Shown: positions 44,004 through 52,586, numbered from the stretch's first letter. The stretch: 64,000 bases of DNA from UBA2279 sp041595875 (GCA_041595875.1 JBFHJN010000005.1:1-64000), one strand, 5' to 3'. Notes: generated by a model not told the origin, from the letters alone. Made by a program: numbers and translations.

Positions 44004-47000
44004 CTACAGCTCGTTCTTGATGAACTCCAGCATCTTGGGAACAAGATCCGGAATGACCAAGGGAAGCATGTTCGGCAGCAGCGCGTCCATCGTCTCGGGG
44101 AGCAGATCAGGCATGAGCTCCTCCATGTCCTCAGGCAGCGGACCCACCCTGCGCGAGACCTCTGCCAGCATCGCGGGCATCACCTGCGGCATCATCGAGG
44201 GCATCATCTTAGGCATCATCGATGGCATCATCTTGCCCATCATCGCCAGACCGCCCGGAATCGTGCGTGCGACCTTCATCATGGGGATCATGCCACCGGG
44301 CATAGCCTTCATCATCTCGGGCAACAGCGTGACCATGATGTCGGCGATCGACTCCGGCTTCATCAGCCAGATGAACTTCTCGAAATAGCCCCACAGCTCG
44401 TTCGCGTACGCGGTCGGGTCCGGATGTGCTATGCCGAGTCCGTCCATCGCGAGGTGAGCAAGATCGACGACCTCCATAGGGATGTCTTTCTTGGCGACAG
44501 AGTCACGGAACTGCACCTGACAGCAAGGGCAGAGTGCCACCATCGCGTCAGCCTCGACAGCCACAGCCTCGTCAAGCCTCATCTTGCCAAGCTCAGGCGC
44601 GACCGGTGTGTCACCGATCAGGGTCAGAACCGAACCACAGCACAACGCTTCCTCATGATTGTGCTCCATCTCCACGAACTCGACGCCGGGAATGGCCTTT
44701 ATGATGTCCCGTGGCGGTTCGTAGTTGCCCTGTGCACGACCCATGTGGCACGAGTCGTGGAACGTGAGCTTCTTGTTGACCTCGTGGTCGAACTCCAGCG
44801 TGCCGTCTGCGATAGCGTCGGCTACCAGCTCCGAGTAGTGCTTGACCTCGAACTCGTACTCCTCGCCACGCTCAGCAGCAAGATTGGCATAGAGCTCCTT
44901 CCACACGAGCCCGCACGCCGGGCACGAAGTCACGATCGTCTTCGCACCGCGCTTGCGCGCCTCGGCGGTGTTGTGCTCGTAGATCTCCTCGAAGACATCC
45001 CACTTGCCGGCTACCTTCATGGGGATGCCGCAACAGGCCTCGTCCTCGCCCATATAGTTGAACTTCACACCCGCGCGGTCGAGCAGCTCGACCGATGCTT
45101 GTGCCACATCGGTGTTGACCAGGCTGGCGGTGCATCCTGCGAAGTAGAGGATGTCGGAGGACTCATCGACCTTAGGCTTGATGTGCTCGGGCACCCAGTC
45201 AGCGCGCTTCTCCTTCTTGGAGGCCCAGATGTTCAGCTCGCCCCGGAGAGATGCAGCCATCATCTCGAAGGGTGGGAACGTCATGCGCTTCTCATCGTGG
45301 ATCAGCTTCCCGCGCATGGCCATCCAGGAGTGCTCGACCGGGAGCTGGAGCTGGCAACGCGAGTTGCACACCTCACACGTGGTGCAGACCAGGAACGTGT
45401 CGACCATGTGCTGGTCGAACTTCTCGCGACCCTCTAGTACCTCTTTCAGGTACGCGTACTTGCCTCGTGGCGAGTGACTCATCCATCCACGAACCGAGTA
45501 CTCCTCGCAGGTGGGAACACAGTACCCGCACTGCGCGCATGCATATGAGTAGAACGCCACATCGGCCGGGATGCCGTTCTTGTCTTCGGTGCCCACCATG
45601 TCACCGGTCGGAGCTTTAGCGGCATTCGCGATGGGACGGACCAGCGGCTCGAAGGCAAGCGCCATACCCATGAGCGCATTCACCGCACCCGTACCCAGGA
45701 TCTTCTTCGGGTTCATGATGCCTGCCGAATCAGTGGAGCGCTTGAAGGAATCCAGGGCTTCGTACTTCTTGGCGCCTAGAACGCTCCTGGCTTCCTGACG
45801 GAAGTACAGGCCGGTGGAATATGCGCCGCCGTGATGCTCCTTGGCTATCTTGATTACCACCAGGGACAGTGCGAACGCCAGGTTGAACGCGAGCGTACGC
45901 TCGTCGTGCGGGATGAAGCCCAGCAACACGACCTTGTCGCCCTTTCCAAGCATGCCTTCGAGCACGAATGGCTGCTTGACCCGCTGGTCTATCTCAGACA
46001 GGACCGCGCCCAGCTCCGAAAGAGGGACGACGACCTCAGTGGGGACGATCGACGGACCGACACGCTTCAGGCGCATCGGAGCGAAACGCTGCTCCCACTC
46101 ATGCTCTGCAGCCTCGGGCTCACACTCGGTGCCGCCGTTCGACTCCATGATCGCGGTCAGAGCGACGTCGATCGCTCCCCTGCGCGACTCCGGATACGCG
46201 ATGACGGCAAGAAAGCCCTCAGGGAACTCCGGCTCGTATCCCATGTGGGTCATCTCCCACGGATGACCGTGCCGATGAGGGATCGTCTTCTTGAGTCGCA
46301 CCGACTCCGGATTGAGGAAGGTAAGAGACCAGATAGGGAGCTTTTGAACGGAGATAGCGTTCAGTGCCGACTGCAAGTCAGCGATCGTCGGGAACGACAG
46401 GACGCGGTGCACCTCGGCCCCAAGGTCACGCAATGCAATGGTCACCTCGGTGATGATGCCGGTGATGCCCTCGGCGTCCGCAACGAGGGTCTCAAGCTCC
46501 TCGCCCGTGAACTCGCGGATGGAACCATCGGGAAGGATCACGCGGGCGGAGAGAACGCTGTCTTTGAAGAACCCGTATTCGTAGCTGCCAAACCCCGCAC
46601 CACCCTGTGCAAGCCAACCCGCCACCGTGGATGACGGGAGTGATGACGGGTACAGACGCAGATCAAGACCCTGTGCGTTCAACTTCTTCTGCAAGGGCTC
46701 CCACAGAGTGCCGCCCTGGACGCGGACCGTCTTGGCCTCGGCATCTATCTCGAGGATCTCGCCCATGGCGGACATGTCCGCGACGATCGCACCGGGCAAA
46801 GGCAGGACTCCACCGTAACCCGATGTCGACATCCCTCTTGGCACTAGCGGCACGTGCTCGGTCCTTGCAAGCTTGATCAACGCGAGGACTTCTTCCTCCG
46901 TCTGAGGCCTGACCACAGCTCCGGCAACGCCCGTGGGCATCAATGGCTTGACCAGCTTAGGAAGGGCACCGATATCAGCCGAGTAAAGCTTCCGTTCGAC

Positions 47001-47072
47001 ACGATCAGTCCTGACCCGGTCACCGAAGATATCCTTCAGCTGGCGTTCGACCCGTTCGCTAACTACTGACAT
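44004..47072 (-). CDS. FAD-linked oxidase / 4Fe-4S / CCG-domain fusion dehydrogenase
   Basis: 1022 residues from ATG 47072, with GGAAGGGA seven bases upstream. Domains: FAD-binding type 4 (about 40-215, VPRGMSTSGYGGVLPLPGAI), FAD-oxidase C-terminal domain (about 215-465), two 4Fe-4S motifs (CAQCGYCVPTC and CTTCEVCNSRC, about 510-590), two CCG (heterodisulfide-reductase B-like) domains (GEDEACCGIP, NHEEALCCG), then a Met/Pro-rich tail at 913-1022 with about two dozen methionines and repeated MMPS/MMPK units. The architecture resembles D-lactate/glycolate dehydrogenases fused to their GlpC/GlcF partner. Substrate unknown; 2-hydroxyacid to quinone or an iron-sulfur acceptor is likely. Not an operon. 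Confidence 0.87.
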   Translation of the reverse strand: MSVVSERVERQLKDIFGDRVRTDRVERKLYSADIGALPKLVKPLMPTGVAGAVVRPQTEEEVLALIKLARTEHVPLVPRGMSTSGYGGVLPLPGAIVADMSAMGEILEIDAEAKTVRVQGGTLWEPLQKKLNAQGLDLRLYPSSLPSSTVAGWLAQGGAGFGSYEYGFFKDSVLSARVILPDGSIREFTGEELETLVADAEGITGIITEVTIALRDLGAEVHRVLSFPTIADLQSALNAISVQKLPIWSLTFLNPESVRLKKTIPHRHGHPWEMTHMGYEPEFPEGFLAVIAYPESRRGAIDVALTAIMESNGGTECEPEAAEHEWEQRFAPMRLKRVGPSIVPTEVVVPLSELGAVLSEIDQRVKQPFVLEGMLGKGDKVVLLGFIPHDERTLAFNLAFALSLVVIKIAKEHHGGAYSTGLYFRQEARSVLGAKKYEALDSFKRSTDSAGIMNPKKILGTGAVNALMGMALAFEPLVRPIANAAKAPTGDMVGTEDKNGIPADVAFYSYACAQCGYCVPTCEEYSVRGWMSHSPRGKYAYLKEVLEGREKFDQHMVDTFLVCTTCEVCNSRCQLQLPVEHSWMAMRGKLIHDEKRMTFPPFEMMAASLRGELNIWASKKEKRADWVPEHIKPKVDESSDILYFAGCTASLVNTDVAQASVELLDRAGVKFNYMGEDEACCGIPMKVAGKWDVFEEIYEHNTAEARKRGAKTIVTSCPACGLVWKELYANLAAERGEEYEFEVKHYSELVADAIADGTLEFDHEVNKKLTFHDSCHMGRAQGNYEPPRDIIKAIPGVEFVEMEHNHEEALCCGSVLTLIGDTPVAPELGKMRLDEAVAVEADAMVALCPCCQVQFRDSVAKKDIPMEVVDLAHLAMDGLGIAHPDPTAYANELWGYFEKFIWLMKPESIADIMVTLLPEMMKAMPGGMIPMMKVARTIPGGLAMMGKMMPSMMPKMMPSMMPQVMPAMLAEVSRRVGPLPEDMEELMPDLLPETMDALLPNMLPLVIPDLVPKMLEFIKNEL

Positions 47073-47116
47073 CACTGCGTCCCTTCCGTCGGGCATCACA
47101 GTCCGACGTTCCGTGT

Positions 47117-47159
47117 GGTATACCCCCTCGCGTATTCCCAACGATACCCCCTATGGTAT
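47117..47159. promoter_or_regulatory. Candidate paired repressor operators
   Basis: GGTATACC (47117-47124, perfect palindrome) and ATACC-N6-GGTAT (47144-47159) lie in the FAD-fusion gene's promoter; ATACCCCCT occurs in both, 24 bases apart. The second site covers the -10 and part of the spacer, the first lies just after the start point. Confidence 0.45.
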
Positions 47160-47169
47160 TCGTCGTCAA
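47141..47169 (-). promoter_or_regulatory. Promoter of the FAD/Fe-S fusion gene
   Basis: Minus strand: -35 TTGACG (47164-47169), 17-base spacer, -10 TATCGT (47141-47146), giving a leader of about 60 bases. Confidence 0.65.
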
Positions 47170-47194
47170 CGCCACCGTAGCAATTCGCGTGCCG

Positions 47195-47222
47195 TTGGAA
47201 AGACAGACCCGCGTGCTATGAT
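47195..47222 (+). promoter_or_regulatory. Promoter of the HAD hydrolase gene
   Basis: -35 TTGGAA (47195-47200), 16-base spacer, extended -10 TGC-TATGAT (hexamer 47217-47222), about 40 bases before the ATG at 47270. Confidence 0.6.
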
Positions 47223-47269
47223 TCGCAAGAGTCTCGACCCCCATCTGTATCATATTCCCAGGGAGCCCC

Positions 47270-47968
47270 ATGCGAGCGATACTCTTCGATCTTGACGGCA
47301 CGCTGCTCGACATCGACCTTGAGTCGTTTCTGCACAGGTACTTCACAGAGCTCGAATCGGCCGCATCCGCACTCTCCCCACAGGGCGATGGCGCGTCGAT
47401 TCTGCGCGCGATAAAGGACGCCACGACCGCGATGATGGGCAAGCATGATGGTCTGACGAATCAGGAGACCTTCTACGCGGACCTTCTGGAACGCACAGGA
47501 ATAGACCTCGAAGTCCACTGGGATACGTTCGGACGCTTCTACGAGAAGGTGTTCCCCACACTGGGAAGCGACTGCCGACCCGCCAAGGGCGCCAGGCAGG
47601 CTGTTGAGACAGCGCTCTCCCATGGGCTCAAAGTCGCCATCGCGACAAACCCGATCTTTCCCCGGGTAGCAGTCGACGAGCGCTTGTCCTGGGCCGGGTT
47701 GACCGATCTTGGCCTTGAGGTAGTCACCAGCTACGAGACGATGTACGCCTGCAAGCCTCATCCGGAGTACTTCAGACAGACGGCGGGTATGGTCGGCGTG
47801 GCTCCGGCAGACTGCCTGATGGTAGGCGATGACAGGTTCTTGGACATGCCGGCCGCGGACACCGGGATGCGTACCTTCTACGTGGGCGCCGACCCCAAAG
47901 CCGCCGCAGACTACAGAGGCGACCTGAATGCGCTACACGAGCTGATACCGCGCCTGGCTAGCACTTAG
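47270..47968 (+). CDS. HAD-superfamily hydrolase
   Basis: 232 residues. HAD motifs: DLDGTLLD (nucleophile Asp), ATNP (motif II), KPHPEYF (motif III Lys) and VGDDRFLDM (motif IV). The helical cap is at about 20-95. Likely a phosphatase for a small phosphorylated metabolite. Divergent from the FAD-fusion gene with back-to-back promoters. The stop overlaps the DUF2249 gene's stop by four bases. Confidence 0.88.
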   Translation: MRAILFDLDGTLLDIDLESFLHRYFTELESAASALSPQGDGASILRAIKDATTAMMGKHDGLTNQETFYADLLERTGIDLEVHWDTFGRFYEKVFPTLGSDCRPAKGARQAVETALSHGLKVAIATNPIFPRVAVDERLSWAGLTDLGLEVVTSYETMYACKPHPEYFRQTAGMVGVAPADCLMVGDDRFLDMPAADTGMRTFYVGADPKAAADYRGDLNALHELIPRLAST

Positions 47969-48225
47969 ACCAGACGCCGACGGATCAGCGCGACCCACGC
48001 ACCGTCCAGACGCTGGTCCGTGTCGAATTCGAAACAACCGCGGGACTCTCGCCGGAGATCCAGCTGGTAACCGAGCCCGGACGGGTCATGGTCGCAGATG
48101 ACCACGATGCTGTCATGGCAATCGGTCTGCAGCATCTTGTCCACCACCGCAAAGACCACCGGTCTCCGCATGGCGGGAGTAAGCCCTCGGAGGTCCATGA
48201 CCAAACCGTTCGCTGCGTTGCTCAA
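47965..48225 (-). CDS. DUF2249 domain protein
   Basis: 86 residues. A single DUF2249 domain (VMDLRGLTPAMRRPVVFAVV, ICDHDPSGLGYQLD). DUF2249 proteins are small, often near redox or nitrogen-oxide genes, and their function is unknown. The start is a TTG at 48225 after AAGGTGG; an ATG at 48198 is the alternative. Confidence 0.75.
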   Translation of the reverse strand: MSNAANGLVMDLRGLTPAMRRPVVFAVVDKMLQTDCHDSIVVICDHDPSGLGYQLDLRRESRGCFEFDTDQRLDGAWVALIRRRLV

Positions 48226-48254
48226 GCTTCCACCTTAGTACGACTGCGGACGGC

Positions 48255-48449
48255 TCATGAACCACCGTCTTCTTCGTTCTCGTACGCCTCGGCCAGATCT
48301 GTCCCGGCGCAGTCCGCCGTTTCGTGTGGCTCCATTGAGTCCCGATCGTTACGGCAACGCTCGCGAAGGGCGTCGATGTCCTTCTCGTCTTCGCCACTTG
48401 GTGGTGCGTCCCCGAAGATCCCCGGATGGGAGCGCTTCTCTTCAGACAT
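48255..48449 (-). CDS. Small acidic hypothetical protein
   Basis: 64 residues from ATG 48449, preceded by a strong AGGAGGGG; the upstream frame is rejected. Very acidic and hydrophilic, with two cysteines (RERCRND and TADCAGTD) and no membrane segment. I do not recognise it. It would be co-transcribed with the DUF2249 gene 29 bases downstream. Confidence 0.55.
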   Translation of the reverse strand: MSEEKRSHPGIFGDAPPSGEDEKDIDALRERCRNDRDSMEPHETADCAGTDLAEAYENEEDGGS

Positions 48450-49043
48450 ACTAACCCCTCCTGTAATGATTAGTCGTTCAGCCCCTGATTCCTGCCGACT
48501 GTCGCACATATACTTTATGGAGGCAGGTATATGCACCAGCTCATTGAATTGTTCCACCTGATTGGCTTTCCGTGCGCGCCAACGTATTGGTACACTATGT
48601 AATCAGTGGTTTGGCGAGGGGAACCGAGGGGTTATGGGAAAACGTCGGCGGACGCCGGCCAGGACGAATACGAATACGCAGCGCGTCTCAACCTGCAGTC
48701 CCTGCGGGAAAGATGCGGCATTCGTCGTCACCCCCTCTGACACCATCCACACTTGAGTCTCCGCTGGGGCAGGTCTGCCCCGGGAATGGTCGCCACTTAA
48801 GCGACCTTTCTCCCCCACCATTCTGTTCAGCCCCGCGCGACGTTCTCGTCGCGCCATCAACACGGTAGCCTCGGGCCCGATGCGCATTGCCGGTCACGCG
48901 CATCGGTTCCCGTTCGAGGCCATAAGGAATCGAATCGAGATCCGGAAAGGAGGAGCTAGTGCTCGATAGTCGGGCAATAGGGCCCGACGTTCACGGTTTT
49001 CCTGCAATGTAGGTACCGTTATTACACCAAGGAGGTGTATGGC
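48450..49043 (+). promoter_or_regulatory. Long structured leader region before hyaA
   Basis: 594 bases without a convincing gene. It holds hairpins in series: GGGGCA/TGCCCC (48766-48781), GGTCGC/GCGACC followed by TTTCTCC (48788-48809), GCGCGACG/CGTCGCGC (48835-48854), CGATGCGC/GCGCATCG (48878-48905), and GTCGGGC/GCCCGAC (48970-48989). A weak -10 (TACACT) lies near 48590. A 40-codon frame at 48634-48756, with GAGGGGTT in front, could encode a leader peptide but has no recognisable homology. No known riboswitch motif was identified. Confidence 0.5.
48788..48809 (+). terminator. Terminator-like hairpin in the hya leader
   Basis: 6-bp stem GGTCGC/GCGACC, 7-base loop, then TTTCT. It lies about 235 bases before hyaA and could attenuate the operon. 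Confidence 0.45.
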
Positions 49044-50258
49044 ATGGCGCATGAGGGGCATAACGCGCTGCATGATCTGCTTACGGTCCGCGGCGTGACC
49101 CGTCGTGACTTCCTGAAGTACTGCGGCAGCATTGCCGCAGCACTGGGGATGTCCGAGACGATGGCACCTCAGATTGCCGCAGCCCTCGAAGGGGCACCGA
49201 AACTGATGCCCACCCTGTGGCTGAACGGTGGATCTTGCACCGGCTGCACCGAGTCCATCGCACAGGTGGACTCCCCCGACGTCGCTACGATCGTTCTCGA
49301 CTACCTCTCGACCAACTATTTCGAGACGATCATGGCTGCTGCGGGCGAGCAGGCGGAGAAGCAGATCGAAGAGACGATCGCCGAAGGCGGCTACATCGTC
49401 ATCTACGAAGGATCGGTAATGACCGGTCAGGATGGCAACACCCTGCTGGTCGCTGGCAAGAAGGGCACCGAGATCCTGTCCGAGGCGGCTCGCGGAGCAG
49501 CGGCTGTCATCGCAGTCGGATCCTGTGCAGTGGACGGCGGCTGGGTCTACGGTTACCCCAACCCTGCCGAGGCAACGGGCGTCCAGGCGTGGCTGAACCA
49601 CGAAGGAATCACGACTCCCGTCGTCAACCTGCCCACCTGCCCGGTCAACCCCGAGTGGATCGTCGCCATGGTCGTCCAGCTGTTGCTGGTCGCCGACCGT
49701 GACGTCGCCACGTTCGTGGAGAAGACCGAATGGGTCACCCGTTCTTACACGGATCGCAAGTACGGCGCTGTCGATCTGCTTATGCCGAAGGGCATCTTCG
49801 GTCAGAGCATCCACGACAACTGCCCGCGTCGCGGTCACTTTGAGAACGGCGAGTTCGTCACTGAGTTCGGCAGCAAAGAAGAGGCCATGGGCTACTGCCT
49901 GTACAAGGTCGGCTGCAAGGGTCCGCAGACGTTCACCAACTGCCCTGTCGTGCGGTGGAACCGCAGGACGAGCTGGTGTGTCGAAGCCGGAAGCCCCTGC
50001 ATCGGCTGCGGCGGTCTGAACTGGGTCGACAACAACTCCCCGTTCTTCCACAGGCTTGCCGACATGCAGATGGGCGATGCGCTCGGTAACGTCCAGCCTG
50101 GTTCGGTTGGCGCAGTCGTCGGTGGCGTAGCCGCCGCGGCTCTCGTCGCACACGGCCTCGGCATGAAAGCCGCCGGCCGGGTCGGCGACGGACCTCCCAT
50201 GGAGGAAATGAAGAAGTACGACCGTAAGCGTCTCGCGAAGAAGGGAGGCGATAAATAG
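49044..50258 (+). CDS. hyaA: Membrane-bound uptake hydrogenase small subunit (NiFeSe type)
   Basis: 404 residues from ATG 49044; GGAGGT seven bases upstream decides it over GTG 49035. A twin-arginine signal TRRDFLK (19-25) exports the folded enzyme. Proximal-cluster cysteines Cys65/Cys68 in SCTGC, then GSCAVDGG and CPVNP. Distal ligands: HDNC, GYC and GCK. Medial region: Cys300, Cys312, Cys319, Cys322; Cys312 stands where [NiFe] enzymes have Pro, giving a 4Fe-4S cluster as in [NiFeSe] enzymes. A C-terminal membrane helix (about 355-375) anchors it near HyaC. First gene of hyaABC. Confidence 0.95.
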   Translation: MAHEGHNALHDLLTVRGVTRRDFLKYCGSIAAALGMSETMAPQIAAALEGAPKLMPTLWLNGGSCTGCTESIAQVDSPDVATIVLDYLSTNYFETIMAAAGEQAEKQIEETIAEGGYIVIYEGSVMTGQDGNTLLVAGKKGTEILSEAARGAAAVIAVGSCAVDGGWVYGYPNPAEATGVQAWLNHEGITTPVVNLPTCPVNPEWIVAMVVQLLLVADRDVATFVEKTEWVTRSYTDRKYGAVDLLMPKGIFGQSIHDNCPRRGHFENGEFVTEFGSKEEAMGYCLYKVGCKGPQTFTNCPVVRWNRRTSWCVEAGSPCIGCGGLNWVDNNSPFFHRLADMQMGDALGNVQPGSVGAVVGGVAAAALVAHGLGMKAAGRVGDGPPMEEMKKYDRKRLAKKGGDK

Positions 50259-51925
50259 TGGCACGCGCAGTCATCGACCCGGTTACCAGAATCGAAGGTC
50301 ACCTTCGCGTTGAGTGTGAAGTCACGGATGGTGTCGTCAAAGACGCCTGGGTGTCCGGAACGCTCTACCGCGGCATGGAGACGGTCATGCTTGACCGTCA
50401 GCCTGAGGATGCCTTCTATGTAACGCAGCGCATCTGTGGCGTCTGCCCGATCTCGCACAGCCACGCGTCTTCGATGTCAACTGAAGCCGCACTCGGCATT
50501 GAGATCCCCAACAACGCCCGCCTCGTCCGCAACCTGCTTGAGGCAGCACAGTACCTGCACAGCCACATCCTGTGGTTCTACACGCTGGCGGCTCTCGACT
50601 TCGTGAGCCCGATCAACGCCCTGTCCGCGAACATCGCCGACACCTACGCTCTTGCGCAGGCCGCCGGTACGCGTGTTGCAGACTTCGGCGCGATCGCAAA
50701 GCGTCTCACCGCCTTTGCCGAGAACGGCCAGCTGTCGTTCCTGGGCGGGCACTACTGGGATCACCCCGGCTATGTCCTCCCGCCGGAGCTCGACCTCATC
50801 GCTACCGCGCACTACCTCGAGGCTCTCGAGATGCAGGCTGTGGCCAACGAGGTCGTCGCTGTCATCGGTGGCAAGTTCCCGCATCCCATGACCTCTGTTC
50901 CCGGTGGTACGGCATTCGTGCCCACCGAGGAGAAGCTGGATGACATCCTGTTCCGCTTCACGAGGCTCAAGGACTTCATCGATACGGCGCTCATCCCTGA
51001 CACACTCGCGATCGCACCGTTCATTCTTGAGACCACGACATACGGTGGCGGCTGCGGCAACTTCCTGAGCTGGGGCGTCTTCGACTCCGCAGACAGGGAT
51101 CCGTACAACCGCTTCCTGCCCCGTGGTTTCGTGACCGGTGGCCTGAAGGCCGAAGAAGTCGGACCCGACGATGTCACAGAGTACGTTGAGCACTCGTGGT
51201 ATGACTCGGCCAGCGGCCTCAATCCTTCCAAGGGTGAGACCAGCGTGAACTTCGACGAGTACAACGTGGACAACAAGTACTCGTACGGCAAAGCAGCACG
51301 CTGCAAGGAGAAGCCGGCCGAGGTCGGTCCTCTTGCGCGTATGGTCGCCGCTTATGTGTACGAAGCCGGTGGAAAGACACTCGTCGAGGACACATCGGTC
51401 CGTACCCCGAAGGCACTCATCGACCTCACGCTTGAGGCGCTGGGTGTTGCAGGCAAGCCCGAGATCCTGGTGTCTCTGCTCGGTCGTATCGCCGCACGCA
51501 ACCTTGAGGCTGCCTATGTCGCCGACCTTGCGCTCATGTGGGTCAACGAGCTCGTCGGCGCCATCAAGGGCGGAGACTCCACGTACTTCAAGGCGCGCGA
51601 GTCGTTCGACGGTCAGGGTGCCGGCCTGTGGGAAGCTCCCCGCGGTTCGGTCGGTCACTGGATCGACATCAAGAACAACAAGATCCAGGGCTATCAGGTC
51701 GTTGCTCCCACTACCTGGGACATCGCACCCCGCGACGCCGCTGGCGTTGCCGGCCCAATGGAGCAGGCGCTCATCGGTGCTCCGGTCTTCGATGTCGAGA
51801 GGCCTCTAGAGATGCTGCGCATAGCGCACAGCTTCGATCCTTGAATCGGTTGTGCTGTCCACGTTGTGGACACAAAGACCGGCAAGGAGAGCACTGTGAT
51901 GTCTTCGCCGATGGGGGTGATGTAG
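50258..51925 (+). CDS. hyaB: Uptake hydrogenase large subunit with in-frame UGA (selenocysteine), NiFeSe type
   Basis: Read as 555 residues with Sec at 529 (TGA 51842-51844); an ordinary reading stops at 528 residues after HSFDP. RICGVC holds Cys60 and Cys63. Past the TGA the frame gives I-G-C532-A-V-H535, completing the DP(C/U)xxCxxH nickel motif, then a 20-residue peptide from Val536 that HyaD would cut off. The frame ends at TAG 51923, directly touching the hyaC ATG. A stem-loop at 51847-51881 fits a SECIS. GTG start overlaps the hyaA stop by one base, after GGGAGG. A sequencing error turning TGC or TGT into TGA is the main alternative. Confidence 0.9.
51842..51881 (+). promoter_or_regulatory. 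UGA selenocysteine codon and SECIS-like stem-loop
   Basis: TGA at 51842-51844. A 7-bp stem TGTCCAC/GTGGACA (51856-51862 with 51866-51872) closes a GTT loop; a lower stem CGGT/ACCG (51847-51850 with 51878-51881) adds four pairs across an internal loop. The apical G lies 18 bases after the TGA, inside the range described for bacterial SECIS elements, and the loop has the G-U contacted by SelB. Confidence 0.8.
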
Positions 51926-52573
51926 ATGGGTTCTCACGCACACTACCGTGAGGCGCATCCACTGGTCTTCGTGATCACTCACTACATCAACCTGATCTGC
52001 ATGATCATGCTCGCGTTCTCAGGCTTCTACATCCACTTCCCGTTCTTCTCTGCCGGGTTCATGGGTGTCGCCCGAGGCATGCACTTCGTCGCGATGTACG
52101 TGATCTTGATCACCCTCGTCTTCCGCATCATCGCCGCCTTCTTCGTGAAGACCGCGACACAGCTTGGAAGCCGCGAGGTTGATACGGACATCAAGAACTG
52201 GCTGCCGCAGGCTGAGAACAAACATCAGCTGTTTGAGACAGTCAAGTACTACCTGTTCTTCCGCAAGGAAGGCGTCATCTCGGGCAAGTATGGCTCGCTG
52301 CAGAAGATCGCATATCTGGCGACCATTCCGCTGACGTTCATCCAGGCCTATACCGGTTTTGCGATCTACGCCCCGTTCATGAACGCGGGCATCTTCGCTA
52401 GCGGTATCGACATGGTTGGCGGCCCGATGAACATGCGGATCATCCACTATTTCGGTATGTGGGTGTTCATCCTGTTCACGATGGTCCACGCCTACCTGGC
52501 AAACATCTACAACTTCGCTCCGAGCAAGATCATCTTCCTTTGGAAGGAAACCTTGCCGGAGGGCAAGCACTAG
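51926..52573 (+). CDS. hyaC: Ni/Fe-hydrogenase b-type cytochrome subunit
   Basis: 215 residues. Four to five hydrophobic segments (about 14-32, 48-70, 128-148, 170-192) with candidate heme histidines in VFVITHYINL, RGMHFVAMY, IIHYFGMW and TMVHAYLAN. It takes electrons from HyaA through two heme b groups to quinone. It starts directly after the TAG ending the read-through hyaB frame. Confidence 0.95.
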   Translation: MGSHAHYREAHPLVFVITHYINLICMIMLAFSGFYIHFPFFSAGFMGVARGMHFVAMYVILITLVFRIIAAFFVKTATQLGSREVDTDIKNWLPQAENKHQLFETVKYYLFFRKEGVISGKYGSLQKIAYLATIPLTFIQAYTGFAIYAPFMNAGIFASGIDMVGGPMNMRIIHYFGMWVFILFTMVHAYLANIYNFAPSKIIFLWKETLPEGKH

Positions 52574-52586
52574 ATGTGATCCGGTT

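Noticed and set aside
48562..48580. Sigma-54-like GG-N10-GC pattern upstream of hyaA
   Set aside because: Poor match outside the GG/GC pairs, and actinobacteria generally lack sigma-54.
48562..48756. Open frame in the hya leader (64 codons; 40 from an internal ATG with GAGGGGTT)
   Set aside because: No recognisable domain and low-complexity Arg/Thr sequence; kept only as a possible leader peptide.
50258..51844. Reading hyaB as a naturally truncated or decayed gene ending at HSFDP
   Set aside because: The frame after the TGA keeps the conserved motif and ends at the hyaC start; chance preservation is unlikely.
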